From the NCBI RefSeq assembly GCF_002909445.1, contig NZ_PPXC01000005.1, forward strand, positions 62,001 to 126,000: 64,000 nucleotides of DNA, read 5' to 3'. Below the pieces are notes generated by a model. It ran no database searches, was not told where the DNA came from, and worked only from the letters and a program-made list of their open reading frames with translations. Below are positions 1 to 9,044 of the stretch, in pieces (positions within the stretch are counted from its first letter, which is position 1; each line of letters begins with the position of its first letter). This stretch comes from Arthrobacter glacialis (GTDB lineage Bacteria; Actinomycetota; Actinomycetes; Actinomycetales; Micrococcaceae). The position numbers and the translations under genes are program-made.

Positions 1-1
1 C

Positions 2-946
2 TTCCTTCACCTGCACCTACTGCCCCGCTGGGCTGGACTCTGCGCAGTGGTGGCCATGACGGCCGGGGTCATCGTGGCCCAATGGATTTCCACGGGATCC
101 AGCACACCGCCCCTGCCAGTGATTCTGGGGCCGGTTTTCGGTGCAACATTTGCCGTGGCGACATCCAAGGCGTACAGGCTTCTGTACCAGGAGGGCGAAA
201 ATCAGCGCCAGGCCGCCGAGGAATTGCGCCGCACCCGTGCCGAGCTGTCCGCCACCCAGCACGAGGCCGGCGTATTGGCCGAACGGGCCAGGCTGGCACG
301 GGAAATCCACGACACCCTGGCTCAGGGATTTTCTTCCATTATTTTGGTCTCCCGCGCGGCGTTGCGCAGTTTGGAAACGGGCGACCAGGAATCCACCAAG
401 GAAAGTTTGTCCATGGTGGAAGCCACCGCGGCTGAAAATCTGGCGGAGGCCAGGAACTTCGTGCGCGGACTGTCCTCGCCCGCCTTGGCCGAAACTTCCT
501 TGGCGGAGAGTTTGTCCCGGCTGTGCGCAAAAACCCAGCAGGAGGCAGCCGTGCGCGGCGGATCGTTGCGGTGCAGCTTCCGCCTCGACGGCGAACCCAT
601 CGACCTGCCGCAACCTTTCAAGGTGACCCTTCTGCGCGCCGCCCAGGCGAGCCTGGCCAATGTCTGGCTACACGCCCACGCCAAGTCCGCCGTCGTCAGT
701 CTGGCCTTTCTGGGCAGCGAAGTGACCCTTGACGTGTACGACGACGGCCGTGGCTTTGAGCCCCAAAGGCTTGCGGACACTGTGGCGGCCCGGGCGGACG
801 GGAGCGGCTTTGGCTTGAGGTCCCTGCGTGAACGGGTGGAGGCGCAACACGGAACCCTGACGGTCGAGTCGGCTCCGGGTGAAGGAACTGTGGTGGCCAT
901 CCGGCTGCCCTTGGAAGGCAGCGGCACGCAGGGAGAGAGCGCATGA
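2..946 (+). CDS. sensor histidine kinase, DesK/NarL-type (5' end outside window)
   Basis: The frame is open to the left edge, so the true start lies outside the window; the first internal start is GTG at 47. The visible N-terminus is hydrophobic and reads as the last membrane segments of a sensor domain. A coiled linker leads to a HisKA_3 dimerisation domain with the motif AREIHDTLAQGF (phospho-acceptor His codon at 308-310). An HATPase_c domain follows, with the N/G boxes DDGRGFEP and GFGLRSLRERV. In this family the membrane kinase autophosphorylates on His and passes phosphate to a NarL-type regulator. The stop overlaps the start of the next gene by 4 bases (ATGA), so the pair is translationally coupled. 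The signal sensed cannot be read from the sequence. Confidence 0.93.
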   Translation, partial: FLHLHLLPRWAGLCAVVAMTAGVIVAQWISTGSSTPPLPVILGPVFGATFAVATSKAYRLLYQEGENQRQAAEELRRTRAELSATQHEAGVLAERARLAREIHDTLAQGFSSIILVSRAALRSLETGDQESTKESLSMVEATAAENLAEARNFVRGLSSPALAETSLAESLSRLCAKTQQEAAVRGGSLRCSFRLDGEPIDLPQPFKVTLLRAAQASLANVWLHAHAKSAVVSLAFLGSEVTLDVYDDGRGFEPQRLADTVAARADGSGFGLRSLRERVEAQHGTLTVESAPGEGTVVAIRLPLEGSGTQGESA

Positions 947-1596
947 GCGAGATCCGCATTTTATTGGTGGATGACCACCCTGTGGTACGTGCCGGACTGC
1001 GCGCCATGCTCACCGAATTCGAGGGCTTCACAGTCGTAGCGGAAGCGCCAGAGGGAGCTGCCGCCGTGAAGGAAGTGGAACGCCTGCACACCTTGGGTGA
1101 ACCCGTGGATGTGGTGCTCATGGACTTGCAAATGGGCGTTGGCATGGACGGGGTCAGCGCCACCAGGGCGATCAAGGCGTTGCCGGATGCGCCGCCTGTC
1201 CTGATTTTGACCACTTACGATACAGACTCCGACATTCTGGCTGCCGTAGAGGCCGGGGCAAGCGGGTACATGCTCAAGGATGCCCCGCCCGAACAGATTC
1301 GAGGAGCCGTGCAGTCCGCGGCCGCAGGGCAAACGGCCTTGGCCCCTGAAGTTGCTGCCCGGCTCATGGGTAGAATCCGCAACCCTGCCCCTGTCCTATC
1401 CGCCAGGGAAGTGGAACTGGTGGAGTTGCTGGCCACGGGCATGAGCAACAAGGCCATTGCCAAAGCCCTCTTTATCTCCGAGGCAACTGTGAAAACGCAC
1501 CTGGTGCACATCTACGACAAATTGGGTGTGGACAATCGCACGGCTGCCATCGCTGTCGCCGTGACGCGGCGGATCATTCGCAGCGCCGGATCTTAG
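943..1596 (+). CDS. LuxR/NarL-family response regulator
   Basis: A 217-residue regulator with a receiver domain (acidic pair near residue 10, phospho-acceptor Asp61 in VVLMDLQM, conserved Lys in GYMLKDAPPEQ) and a C-terminal GerE/LuxR helix-turn-helix (LSAREVELVELLATGMSN through VKTHLVHIYDKLGV). It is the partner of the kinase just upstream, whose stop codon it overlaps. Proteins of this family bind DNA as phosphorylated dimers and commonly regulate a neighbouring transporter. Here the next downstream gene is unrelated, so the target is probably to the left of the window; that is inference. Length is normal for the family. Confidence 0.95.
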   Translation: MSEIRILLVDDHPVVRAGLRAMLTEFEGFTVVAEAPEGAAAVKEVERLHTLGEPVDVVLMDLQMGVGMDGVSATRAIKALPDAPPVLILTTYDTDSDILAAVEAGASGYMLKDAPPEQIRGAVQSAAAGQTALAPEVAARLMGRIRNPAPVLSAREVELVELLATGMSNKAIAKALFISEATVKTHLVHIYDKLGVDNRTAAIAVAVTRRIIRSAGS

Positions 1597-1820
1597 GTGG
1601 TGTAACGCGAAATACATTTTCGTCTTAAAAGTCCCCCGTGAGCTTCATAAGTGCAGCAAGGACGAAGATGATCTACAGTGTGATATGCATAACATTTGTG
1701 CGGGTAGTTAGAAATAACGTTCGCCGATGAAATCTGTGTTTTTTGTAAAAACGCTGTTTGCTTCTGAGGATGCGGCGTATGCTCATCACTATCTTGTGCA
1801 AGGAAGCGGGGGACCACCGA

Positions 1821-3035
1821 GTGAAGTTTTCACCAGGCAAATCACGGCCCTATCAGTTGAGCATGGCAGTTGCCTGCACGCTCTTGGCCTCGGGTGGATT
1901 TGTGGGGGCTGGTTATGTTGGTACGTCCACGGCAGACACCGCTGCCGCGTTGAGTGCCCAAAACCTGATCAGAACGGCTGAAACCTTCCAGGAGGCCACG
2001 CCCCTTGGATTTGATTCCTTTGCAGCCCAAGGACTTGGAGTGAAAATCTCCTTCGCTGACACCTTGATTCTGGCCAAGAAGCCCGCTGCCAAACAAATTT
2101 TTGACCTGACGGACCCCAATGGAAATACGCCGCAGCTGGGGCGTTCCGTCAGCGCCATGCGCGGGGATATTCCGGAGGTCTCCGCGGAGCTGATCTCAAA
2201 GGTTCGCAAGGACATTCTTGCTGCCGCATACCAAGGCCTGGGCCACAGTTACGTTTGGGGCGGCACCAGCTTTGAAAATGGCTGGGACTGTTCCGGTTTT
2301 GTGCAATGGGCCTATCGCCAGGCTGGCGTGGGTCTGCCACGCACGGAGCAGTGGCTGCCCATGGTGGAAACCAACAATCCTCAACCCGGCGACATTGTGG
2401 TTCAGAATCCCGACGGCCCCAACCACTGGTCGCATATTGGGATTTACATTGGTGGCGGCAAGATGATCAGTGCCCTGAACCCCTCGGTGGGAACCATTTT
2501 GCACACACCAGCATCCACGAGCAGCTCCTCCACGTACTTCACCATGCCCGCGTTTGCCGCCGCTGATGAAAAAGCCAGAGCCGAGGCCGCCAAGGACAAG
2601 TCCACCTCAGCGCCTGGGGCAAGCACGAGTCCATCCGCCAAGCCCGCCCCTGACACCACGCCTCCGGCAACCACGGATCCGGGCACCACTGCTCCAACCA
2701 CGCCGCCCGTGACAACGGACCCGGGCACCACGCCTCCGGTAACCACCCCGCCTGCGACGACGGACCCGGCAACCACTCCGCCGGCAACGACGGACCCGGC
2801 AACCACTCCGCCGGCAACGACGGACCCGGCAACCACTCCGCCGGCAACGGTTGACCCCACGCCGGAAGTAACGAGTCCACAGACGGCAACGGCACCGGTG
2901 GCAAATCCGCCTGCGTCGACAGCTCCCACCACTTCCGAACCGGTGACAGAGGGTCCTTCGCCCACTGCGACGGAGCGAATGAGCGCCTTGGCTACAGAGC
3001 CACAGTCAATTGAAAGTGCTTTCCCCGCCCCCTAG
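1821..3035 (+). CDS. secreted NlpC/P60 peptidoglycan endopeptidase with Thr/Pro-rich tail
   Basis: The GTG at 1821 is chosen as start: a purine-rich stretch (1808-1813) lies 7 bases upstream and the product begins with a basic segment and a hydrophobic signal peptide. An in-frame start at 1758 would put about 20 unlikely residues before it. The mature part has a linker and an NlpC/P60 domain of about 110 residues. Catalytic Cys157 is in WDCSGF and His205 in SHIGIY, with a G-SYVWGG motif just before the Cys. The family cleaves D-Glu-mDAP bonds in peptidoglycan stem peptides, usually in cell separation. The C-terminal 130 residues are Thr/Pro/Ala-rich, including a decapeptide TDPATTPPAT repeated three times, likely a wall-spanning spacer. 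A hairpin terminator follows. Confidence 0.9.
   Translation: MKFSPGKSRPYQLSMAVACTLLASGGFVGAGYVGTSTADTAAALSAQNLIRTAETFQEATPLGFDSFAAQGLGVKISFADTLILAKKPAAKQIFDLTDPNGNTPQLGRSVSAMRGDIPEVSAELISKVRKDILAAAYQGLGHSYVWGGTSFENGWDCSGFVQWAYRQAGVGLPRTEQWLPMVETNNPQPGDIVVQNPDGPNHWSHIGIYIGGGKMISALNPSVGTILHTPASTSSSSTYFTMPAFAAADEKARAEAAKDKSTSAPGASTSPSAKPAPDTTPPATTDPGTTAPTTPPVTTDPGTTPPVTTPPATTDPATTPPATTDPATTPPATTDPATTPPATVDPTPEVTSPQTATAPVANPPASTAPTTSEPVTEGPSPTATERMSALATEPQSIESAFPAP
2761..2850 (+). repeat. three tandem 30-bp repeats inside the NlpC/P60 gene
   Basis: Three head-to-tail 30-bp units, identical except for the last base of the third, encode TDPATTPPAT three times. Flanking sequence from about 2671 holds more diverged copies. 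Near-identity at DNA level suggests recent expansion by slippage or recombination. Confidence 0.95.
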
Positions 3036-3057
3036 CCGTCAGAGCTCTATGAACTTT

Positions 3058-3110
3058 CCTGCGGCGTTTGCCACCAACTTTTAAGCGGTGGCAGGCGCCG
3101 CATGTTTTTG
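3058..3110 (+). terminator. intrinsic terminator after NlpC/P60 gene
   Basis: Arms 3060-3066 and 3096-3102 (TGCGGCG/CGCCGCA), plus an inner pair 3070-3075 with 3087-3092 (GCCACC/GGTGGC), form a hairpin followed by TGTTTTTG. It lies 25 bases past the stop. Confidence 0.8.
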
Positions 3111-3282
3111 GCGAGCCGGGAAAGACGTGCCTGGTCATGCGGACAATCCGTGTAACAAATTGTTGATATCGGTCACATGACCAAAAGAACTTGACCTGGA
3201 TCACATATCTGGGTGATTGTTAATGAGTGTTTGGATAAGCAATTAGTCACAAACCATCGCGACAGTCCGAAAGAGAGTTCAC

Positions 3283-6200
3283 ATGACATTGCTTCATGAG
3301 TCGAGTCCGGCGAAAACGCCGGTCAAATCACCCGGTCGGAGGAGAATGAGCCGGCGGGCCACGGCCGTGGCGCTTGTCGGGCTGCTTGCCGTGGGAACTC
3401 TGCCGGCGTTGGCGCTGTCCCAGGCTGCCGTGGCTGCCCCCGGAACCCCCATTGCGGCGTCGAACATCAAGCCCGAAGTTCAGGTGGAAAGCAACGGCAC
3501 CACACTCGGTGCCATCAGCACCTTCACCAAAACAGGCAACGTGGTCACTCTGACCCCTGCCAGCGGTGCCATTCGCGTCACCTTCCTTGACGACGGCAAC
3601 TTCCGTTTGGAAGCCAGCCCCACAGGAACGTTTAGCGACCCGGCCAACACACCGGCGGCTCCGGCAGACCCCCAGCGCTCGGCCAATATTGTTGTAGGCC
3701 AGGGCGACTTCACAGCCGGTACTGTCACCGCGACCGAGGCAGGTGGCGTCATCACCATGGCCACTCCCAAGGTCAAGCTCGAGGTCAGCAAGTCCACGGG
3801 CGCCTTCACGCTCAAGCGGGCCGACGGCAGCATTGTGTGGCAGGAATCCTCCGCACTGAGCTTCGGTACAAACACCACAACGCAGCACCTCAAGCCGATC
3901 ACCGGCGAACAGTTCCTCGGTGGCGGCATGCAAAACGGCCGTGTAGTCCACACCGGCTCCACCATCAACATCTCCAACAACTACGACTGGGATGACGGGG
4001 GCCACCCCAACGCGGTCCCGTACTACATGACAAGTGCCGGCTATGGTGTCCTGCGAAACACCTTTGCCCCCGGTTCGTACACGTTTACGGAGAATGAAAC
4101 CACCACGCACAAGGAAAAGCGGTTTGACGCTTACTACTTTGTGGGCGACTACAAGCAGAATCTTGACGGCTACACCAAGCTGACAGGACGGCCCAACCTT
4201 CCCCCCGTTTACGGCTTGGAATACGGTGATGCGGACTGCTACAACCGTGCCCTCCGCGGGGAAGCCCCGCCAGCCGATCCCAATGCCACGAAAAAGCAGA
4301 ACACCTTCGACTCCGTGGCAACGGCCAAAGAGTTCAAGACCAATGACATGCCCGCCGGCTGGATGATTATCAACGACGGCTACGGCTGCGAGTACACCAC
4401 AGACGCCGCCGACTTTGACAAGAACGCCCCCTACGACCCGAACAGCACCGACAAGGGCTTGGGCAACACCGTCAAGGCCATCAAGGCCGAGGCGGATCTG
4501 AAAACCGGTTTATGGACCCAGCGAACGCTGACCAACCAGGAAAAGGAAGTCGGCACCGACGGCATTGCGATGCGCAAGCTTGACGTTGCCTGGGTCGGCG
4601 AAGGTTACCGCATGGCCCTGACGGGCTGTGAGTCCGCCAAGAGCGGCATTGAAACGTACTCATCCGGCCGCGCCAACACCTTGATGGTGGAGGCCTGGGC
4701 AGGTGCCCAGCGTTGTGGCGTGCCGTGGACAGGTGACCACTCGGGCAACCTGGACGCAGTCCGGTGGGCTGTTCCGGCCATGGCCGGTGCCACGAACTCC
4801 GGACAGGCCTTCACCTCCTCCGATGTTGACGGCATCTTCGGCGGCAGCACCGAGAGCTACGTTCGCGATTTGCAGTGGAAGGCTTTTGCCCCGGAGCTTT
4901 ACTCCATGAGCGGCTGGTCCAGCGTGGACAAGCGCCCCTGGCTCTACGGCGAAACCGCCACCGAGATCAACCGCAAATACCTGCAGATGCGCCAGGAACT
5001 CATGCCCTTCATCTACTCCCTGGCCGTTGATTCCAACACCAACGGCGTGGGCATGATGCGCAGCATGCCGCTGGAATTCCCCAACGATCCGCTGTCCTAC
5101 ACCAAGGAAGCTGAAACCCAGTTCCTGCTGGGCAGCGACTACCTGGTTGCCCCCGTTTCCACCAACACCCCTGTCCGCAACGGCATTGTGCTCCCCACCG
5201 GAACCCAGTGGGTAGACTACTGGTCCGGCACCGTCTACACGGGTGGCCAGGTCCTCAACGGCTACAGCGCCCCGCTGGAGAAGCTGCCCATCTTTGTGCG
5301 CGCCGGTGCCATTGTGCCCAAGGGACCCATTGCCCGCAACGCCTCATTGGTCCCGGAAAATTCTGCCCTCACGGTAGACGTATTCCCGGCCGGGGCTTCC
5401 TCCTTCACCTTGAACGAGGATGACAAGGTTTCGCGAGAATTCAAGAACGGCAAGTCCAGCAAGCAGGCGTTCAGCGTCACCGCTCCGGCCAAGAATGGTG
5501 GCGACGTTGCTGTCACCATTGGCAAGCGCGACGGCGACTACGCCGGCAAGGCTCCAACCCGGCCCTACAACCTGGCTGTTCACAGCGGTTCCCAGCCCCA
5601 GGCTGTCACCATTGGCGCAACCACGCTGACCAAGGTGGCAGACGCTGCTGCATTCAAGACGGCCGTCACCGGCTGGTACTACGATGCTGCCGACGCCGGT
5701 GGCACGGTCCACGTCAAGGCCGGCGACATTGCTTCCACGGCAACCGCCACTGTCACGCTGAAGGCAACCTCCGCCGTCGGCGGCACCGATTCCGATGCAC
5801 TGGCGGCCCAGGTGGCTGTGAACCTGGAAACTAAAGTATTCCAGGGCCAGAAGACATCAGCTTCGGCAACCTTCACCAACAACGGCAGCAATGCAAAGAC
5901 AAACGTTGTCATCACCCCCGTCACTCCGGCCGGCTGGACCGTGAGCAATGCCCAGGGTGCCACAGTTGCCTCCGTGGCGCCGGGTGCCACGGTGCAGGCA
6001 ACCTTTGACCTAGTTCCGGGCACCACATCGGCCGCTGGACTGCAGAGCGTTGGTGCCAAGGCAAGCTACAAGGACTCCAAGAATGTGGCCCAGGAAGTCA
6101 CCGGATCCAACCAGATGTATGTTGCCTACGGTTCACTGGCCGGGGCATCCAACAACATCTCCGTCACGAGCGCCAATGGTTCATTCGTGGACAAGTTGGG

Positions 6201-8226
6201 CAACTTTGACGGCGGCGGAGCCTCCTTCAATGCTGAGCAGCTGAAGAATGCAACGCTCCCTGCTGGCGGAGTGACCCCCGGTTCCACCGTTACCGTGGAC
6301 GCTGGCCTGGCCACCGAGGTCAACTACACCTGGCCTGCCGCGGGTGCCGATAAGGACAACGCCGTTGCGCTGAATGGGCAGACAGTTGCCTTGACCGGCA
6401 AGGGTACCGAGCTGGCAATTCTTGGATCGGCTGCCGCTGGTTCAGGTGTCAGCCCCGAGCTGACCATCACCTACAAGGACGGCACTGTGCAAAAGCAGAG
6501 CCCGTACTTCCCGAACTGGCTCCCGCAGGGTGACACCCGTGGGGCCAAGGTGGCCATCAAGGCCATGGGTCGCAATAGCAAGGCACAGGCCAGCAACCCG
6601 GAGTACACCACCACCGGCTACCAAATCTACTCAGCCACCGTGCGTCTGCTTCCCAACAAGGAACTGGCCTCCGTGCAGTTGCCCGTTGCCGAGAACGTCA
6701 AGTTCTTCGACTGGAAGGTAGTGGACTTCCCGCTGCCCACAGCACCGAACAAAGACAGCTTCATTTCTGACCTGACAGCCATGAGTTCCACCAACGGCTA
6801 CGGCATCATCGGCAAGGACGTTGTCAACAAAGATGCTGCGAACTCACCGGATGTCCCGTTGACAATTGTTGACCGGACAGACACCGCGAACCCGAAGACC
6901 ACAACGTACACGACGGGCCTGGGTGTCCACGCGGCGTCCAAGCTCAGCTACTACGTGGGCGAACAGTGCAGCCTCTTCACCGGCGAGGTTGGTCTCGAAG
7001 GCGACTTTGGCGGAACCATCATCTTCACGGTGATTGGCGACGGCAAGGTTCTCTACCAGAGCCGCACCATCGTCAAGGGCTTCGCCCCGGAAAAACTGAA
7101 CATCGACCTGACCGGCGTTTCCTATCTGGAACTCAAGGTTGACCCGATTCCCGGCGGCTCCATCAACGGCGCCCACGGTGTGTGGGGCGATGCAAAGTTC
7201 GCCTGTGCAGAGCCCGCACCTGCTGACACGGTTGCTCCGGCAACCACTGCCACGGTTTCCCCGGCCACCCCGGCTGCCACGGGTTGGTACACCACCGCCC
7301 CGAAGGTCACCCTGGCTGCAACTGACAACGTTGGCGTTGCCAAGACCGAATACCAGATCGGTACCGGCCCCTGGACTGCCTACACCGCAGCAGTGACCCT
7401 CCCCGAGGGTGTCAACGGCTTCAAGTACCGCTCCAGCGATGCCGCAGGCAACGTTGAAACCGTCAAGGCCACAGCTGATTTCAAGGTGGACACCCAGGTG
7501 CCTGTTGTGGCAGCCGCGGTGGACGCCAAGGAACGCACCGTCACCGTGACGGCCAGCGATTCCGGATCCGGCGTTGCCGCAGTGGAATACTCCACAGACG
7601 GCGGCACCACCTGGAAGACATACACGGGCGCAATCAAGGCCGGGGACGACGGCGTATCCGTTGGCTACCGCGTCACCGACAAGGCAGGCTTGCGGGCCTC
7701 CTCAACGGTTGATGCCGTAGTGGTACCCGTGGAGACGCCGGAGCCGGCTGCTCCGAGCCTTTCGTCGCCCGCCAATGCGGTTGCTGGTTCCTCCATCACT
7801 GTCACCGCCAAGAACTTGGCTGCCGGTGAATCCTACGAACTGTGGATTCATTCCGATCCGGTCAAGCTGGCAACAGTGAAGGCTGGCGCTGACGGCTCAG
7901 CGTCGGTAACGGCAACCATTCCGGCAGGTTTTGCCGCCGGAGCCCACGAGCTGACACTGGAGCAAGCCGGCACAGTTGTGGCCCGCACCGCCCTGGTGGT
8001 TGCGGCTGCAACGGTTGACCCCCCGGTTACCCCGGAACCGACCGTTCCTGCAACCACGGCTCCTGCAACCACGGCTCCGGCAACCAACAATGGCAGCAAC
8101 ACTGCCGGCGATGCTGACGACCTGGCCAACACCGGCGCGAAGGTCCTGCTTCCGGCAGGCCTGGCATTGTTGCTGGTGCTGGGAGGTGCCGGCGCGCTGG
8201 CAATCACCCGCCGCCGTCGTACATAG
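3283..8226 (+). CDS. secreted, wall-anchored GH31-family glycoside hydrolase
   Basis: A 1647-residue multidomain exoenzyme. Start ATG 3283 has AGAGAG just upstream. Residues 1-51 are a signal peptide with an SRR motif before the hydrophobic core. A GH31 N-terminal beta domain (about 60-300) and catalytic barrel (about 305-670) follow. The nucleophile is probably Asp434 in KLDVAWVGEG and the acid/base Asp485 in WTGDHSGN, 51 residues apart as in GH31. A C-terminal beta domain, a NEW3-like domain (about 840-940), an NPCBM-like carbohydrate-binding domain (about 1150-1310) and an OmpL47-like repeat domain come next. It ends with the sortase signal LANTG at 1614-1618, a hydrophobic helix and RRRRT. 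The exact substrate (alpha-glucan, alpha-xyloside or alpha-galactoside) cannot be fixed from motifs. It has no neighbouring transporter or regulator. Confidence 0.88.
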   Translation: MTLLHESSPAKTPVKSPGRRRMSRRATAVALVGLLAVGTLPALALSQAAVAAPGTPIAASNIKPEVQVESNGTTLGAISTFTKTGNVVTLTPASGAIRVTFLDDGNFRLEASPTGTFSDPANTPAAPADPQRSANIVVGQGDFTAGTVTATEAGGVITMATPKVKLEVSKSTGAFTLKRADGSIVWQESSALSFGTNTTTQHLKPITGEQFLGGGMQNGRVVHTGSTINISNNYDWDDGGHPNAVPYYMTSAGYGVLRNTFAPGSYTFTENETTTHKEKRFDAYYFVGDYKQNLDGYTKLTGRPNLPPVYGLEYGDADCYNRALRGEAPPADPNATKKQNTFDSVATAKEFKTNDMPAGWMIINDGYGCEYTTDAADFDKNAPYDPNSTDKGLGNTVKAIKAEADLKTGLWTQRTLTNQEKEVGTDGIAMRKLDVAWVGEGYRMALTGCESAKSGIETYSSGRANTLMVEAWAGAQRCGVPWTGDHSGNLDAVRWAVPAMAGATNSGQAFTSSDVDGIFGGSTESYVRDLQWKAFAPELYSMSGWSSVDKRPWLYGETATEINRKYLQMRQELMPFIYSLAVDSNTNGVGMMRSMPLEFPNDPLSYTKEAETQFLLGSDYLVAPVSTNTPVRNGIVLPTGTQWVDYWSGTVYTGGQVLNGYSAPLEKLPIFVRAGAIVPKGPIARNASLVPENSALTVDVFPAGASSFTLNEDDKVSREFKNGKSSKQAFSVTAPAKNGGDVAVTIGKRDGDYAGKAPTRPYNLAVHSGSQPQAVTIGATTLTKVADAAAFKTAVTGWYYDAADAGGTVHVKAGDIASTATATVTLKATSAVGGTDSDALAAQVAVNLETKVFQGQKTSASATFTNNGSNAKTNVVITPVTPAGWTVSNAQGATVASVAPGATVQATFDLVPGTTSAAGLQSVGAKASYKDSKNVAQEVTGSNQMYVAYGSLAGASNNISVTSANGSFVDKLGNFDGGGASFNAEQLKNATLPAGGVTPGSTVTVDAGLATEVNYTWPAAGADKDNAVALNGQTVALTGKGTELAILGSAAAGSGVSPELTITYKDGTVQKQSPYFPNWLPQGDTRGAKVAIKAMGRNSKAQASNPEYTTTGYQIYSATVRLLPNKELASVQLPVAENVKFFDWKVVDFPLPTAPNKDSFISDLTAMSSTNGYGIIGKDVVNKDAANSPDVPLTIVDRTDTANPKTTTYTTGLGVHAASKLSYYVGEQCSLFTGEVGLEGDFGGTIIFTVIGDGKVLYQSRTIVKGFAPEKLNIDLTGVSYLELKVDPIPGGSINGAHGVWGDAKFACAEPAPADTVAPATTATVSPATPAATGWYTTAPKVTLAATDNVGVAKTEYQIGTGPWTAYTAAVTLPEGVNGFKYRSSDAAGNVETVKATADFKVDTQVPVVAAAVDAKERTVTVTASDSGSGVAAVEYSTDGGTTWKTYTGAIKAGDDGVSVGYRVTDKAGLRASSTVDAVVVPVETPEPAAPSLSSPANAVAGSSITVTAKNLAAGESYELWIHSDPVKLATVKAGADGSASVTATIPAGFAAGAHELTLEQAGTVVARTALVVAAATVDPPVTPEPTVPATTAPATTAPATNNGSNTAGDADDLANTGAKVLLPAGLALLLVLGGAGALAITRRRRT

Positions 8227-8252
8227 GCAGCGGTACATAAGTAAAGAGCAGT

Positions 8253-8297
8253 AACTGATGGGCCCGTCCGCAGTGCGCGGAGGGGCCCATCAGTTTT
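8253..8297. terminator. bidirectional terminator between converging genes
   Basis: A stem of about 12 bp (AACTGATGGGCCC pairing with GGGCCCATCAGTT) is flanked by A-rich and T-rich sequence. It sits between the GH31 gene and the minus-strand regulator, so it can serve both. Confidence 0.85.
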
Positions 8298-8319
8298 CAG
8301 TCTTGTGGAGTTGCTGACC

Positions 8320-8973
8320 CTAATTGCGTTGCAGGAAGCTCAGGACGGCGAGCACGCGGCGGTGGTCGTCAGTGCTTTGGTGCAGGCCCAGCTTGGCGAA
8401 GATGGCGCTGATGTGCTTTTCCACGGCGCCGGCGCTGACCACCAGGGACTTGGCGATCCCGGCATTCGTGAGCCCCTGGGCCATCAGCTCCAATACCTGT
8501 GACTCACGGGGGCTCAGGGTGTTGATCGGATCGCTCGCGCCGCGATTGGTCAGCAAGGCACTGATGACCTCGGGATCAATGACAGTTGCCCCGGCCGCCA
8601 CACGTTCAATGGCGTCAGTGAAGTCCGCAAAACGGGCCACCCGGTCCTTGAGTAGATAGCCCAGACCCGCACCGTTTGAGGCGCCTGCCAGCAACTCACT
8701 GGCGTAGCTCAACTCCACATACTGTGAAAGCACCAAGACAGCAACGGAGGGGAACCGCCGTCGGACATCAATGGCCGCCCTGAGCCCTTCGTCCCGGTGC
8801 AAGGGAGGCATTCGCACATCCGTGATCAGCAGGTCCGGAACATGCTCTGCAACGGCCAGCAGCAGCGCCTCGCCGTCGCCCACGGCTGCGCACACCTGCG
8901 CGCCAGTCTCTTCGAGCAGGCGGACAAGGCCCTCGCGGAGCAAGACAGAATCTTCAGCCAAAACAACACGCAT
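8320..8973 (-). CDS. LuxR/NarL-family response regulator
   Basis: A 217-residue regulator with receiver (MRVVLAEDS, phospho-acceptor Asp52 in LLITDVRMPP) and LuxR helix-turn-helix (LSPRESQVLELMAQGLTN). Start ATG 8973 is chosen because the receiver beta-1 strand begins there. In-frame ATG 9018 would add 15 residues without a better ribosome site, and TTG 9048 would overlap the kinase. The GAGG before ATG 8973 is only 2 bases away, so the start is not certain. It follows the kinase gene in the same direction and is its likely partner. The LAEDSVLLREGL start and KLGLHQSTDDHRRVLAVL end are typical of actinobacterial regulators paired with kinases carrying a putative sensor domain. Confidence 0.93.
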   Translation of the reverse strand: MRVVLAEDSVLLREGLVRLLEETGAQVCAAVGDGEALLLAVAEHVPDLLITDVRMPPLHRDEGLRAAIDVRRRFPSVAVLVLSQYVELSYASELLAGASNGAGLGYLLKDRVARFADFTDAIERVAAGATVIDPEVISALLTNRGASDPINTLSPRESQVLELMAQGLTNAGIAKSLVVSAGAVEKHISAIFAKLGLHQSTDDHRRVLAVLSFLQRN

Positions 8974-9044
8974 AACCTCAGGGTAGCCGCTGGCTGCGTG
9001 GTTGCCGGCCTGGCTCATGGGTGCGGGATTCAAGCGTCCAGGAC

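Noticed and set aside
1597-1820. possible cyclic-di-AMP riboswitch before the NlpC/P60 gene
   Set aside because: Such riboswitches are common before actinobacterial wall hydrolases, but I could not find the conserved core in this AT-rich leader.
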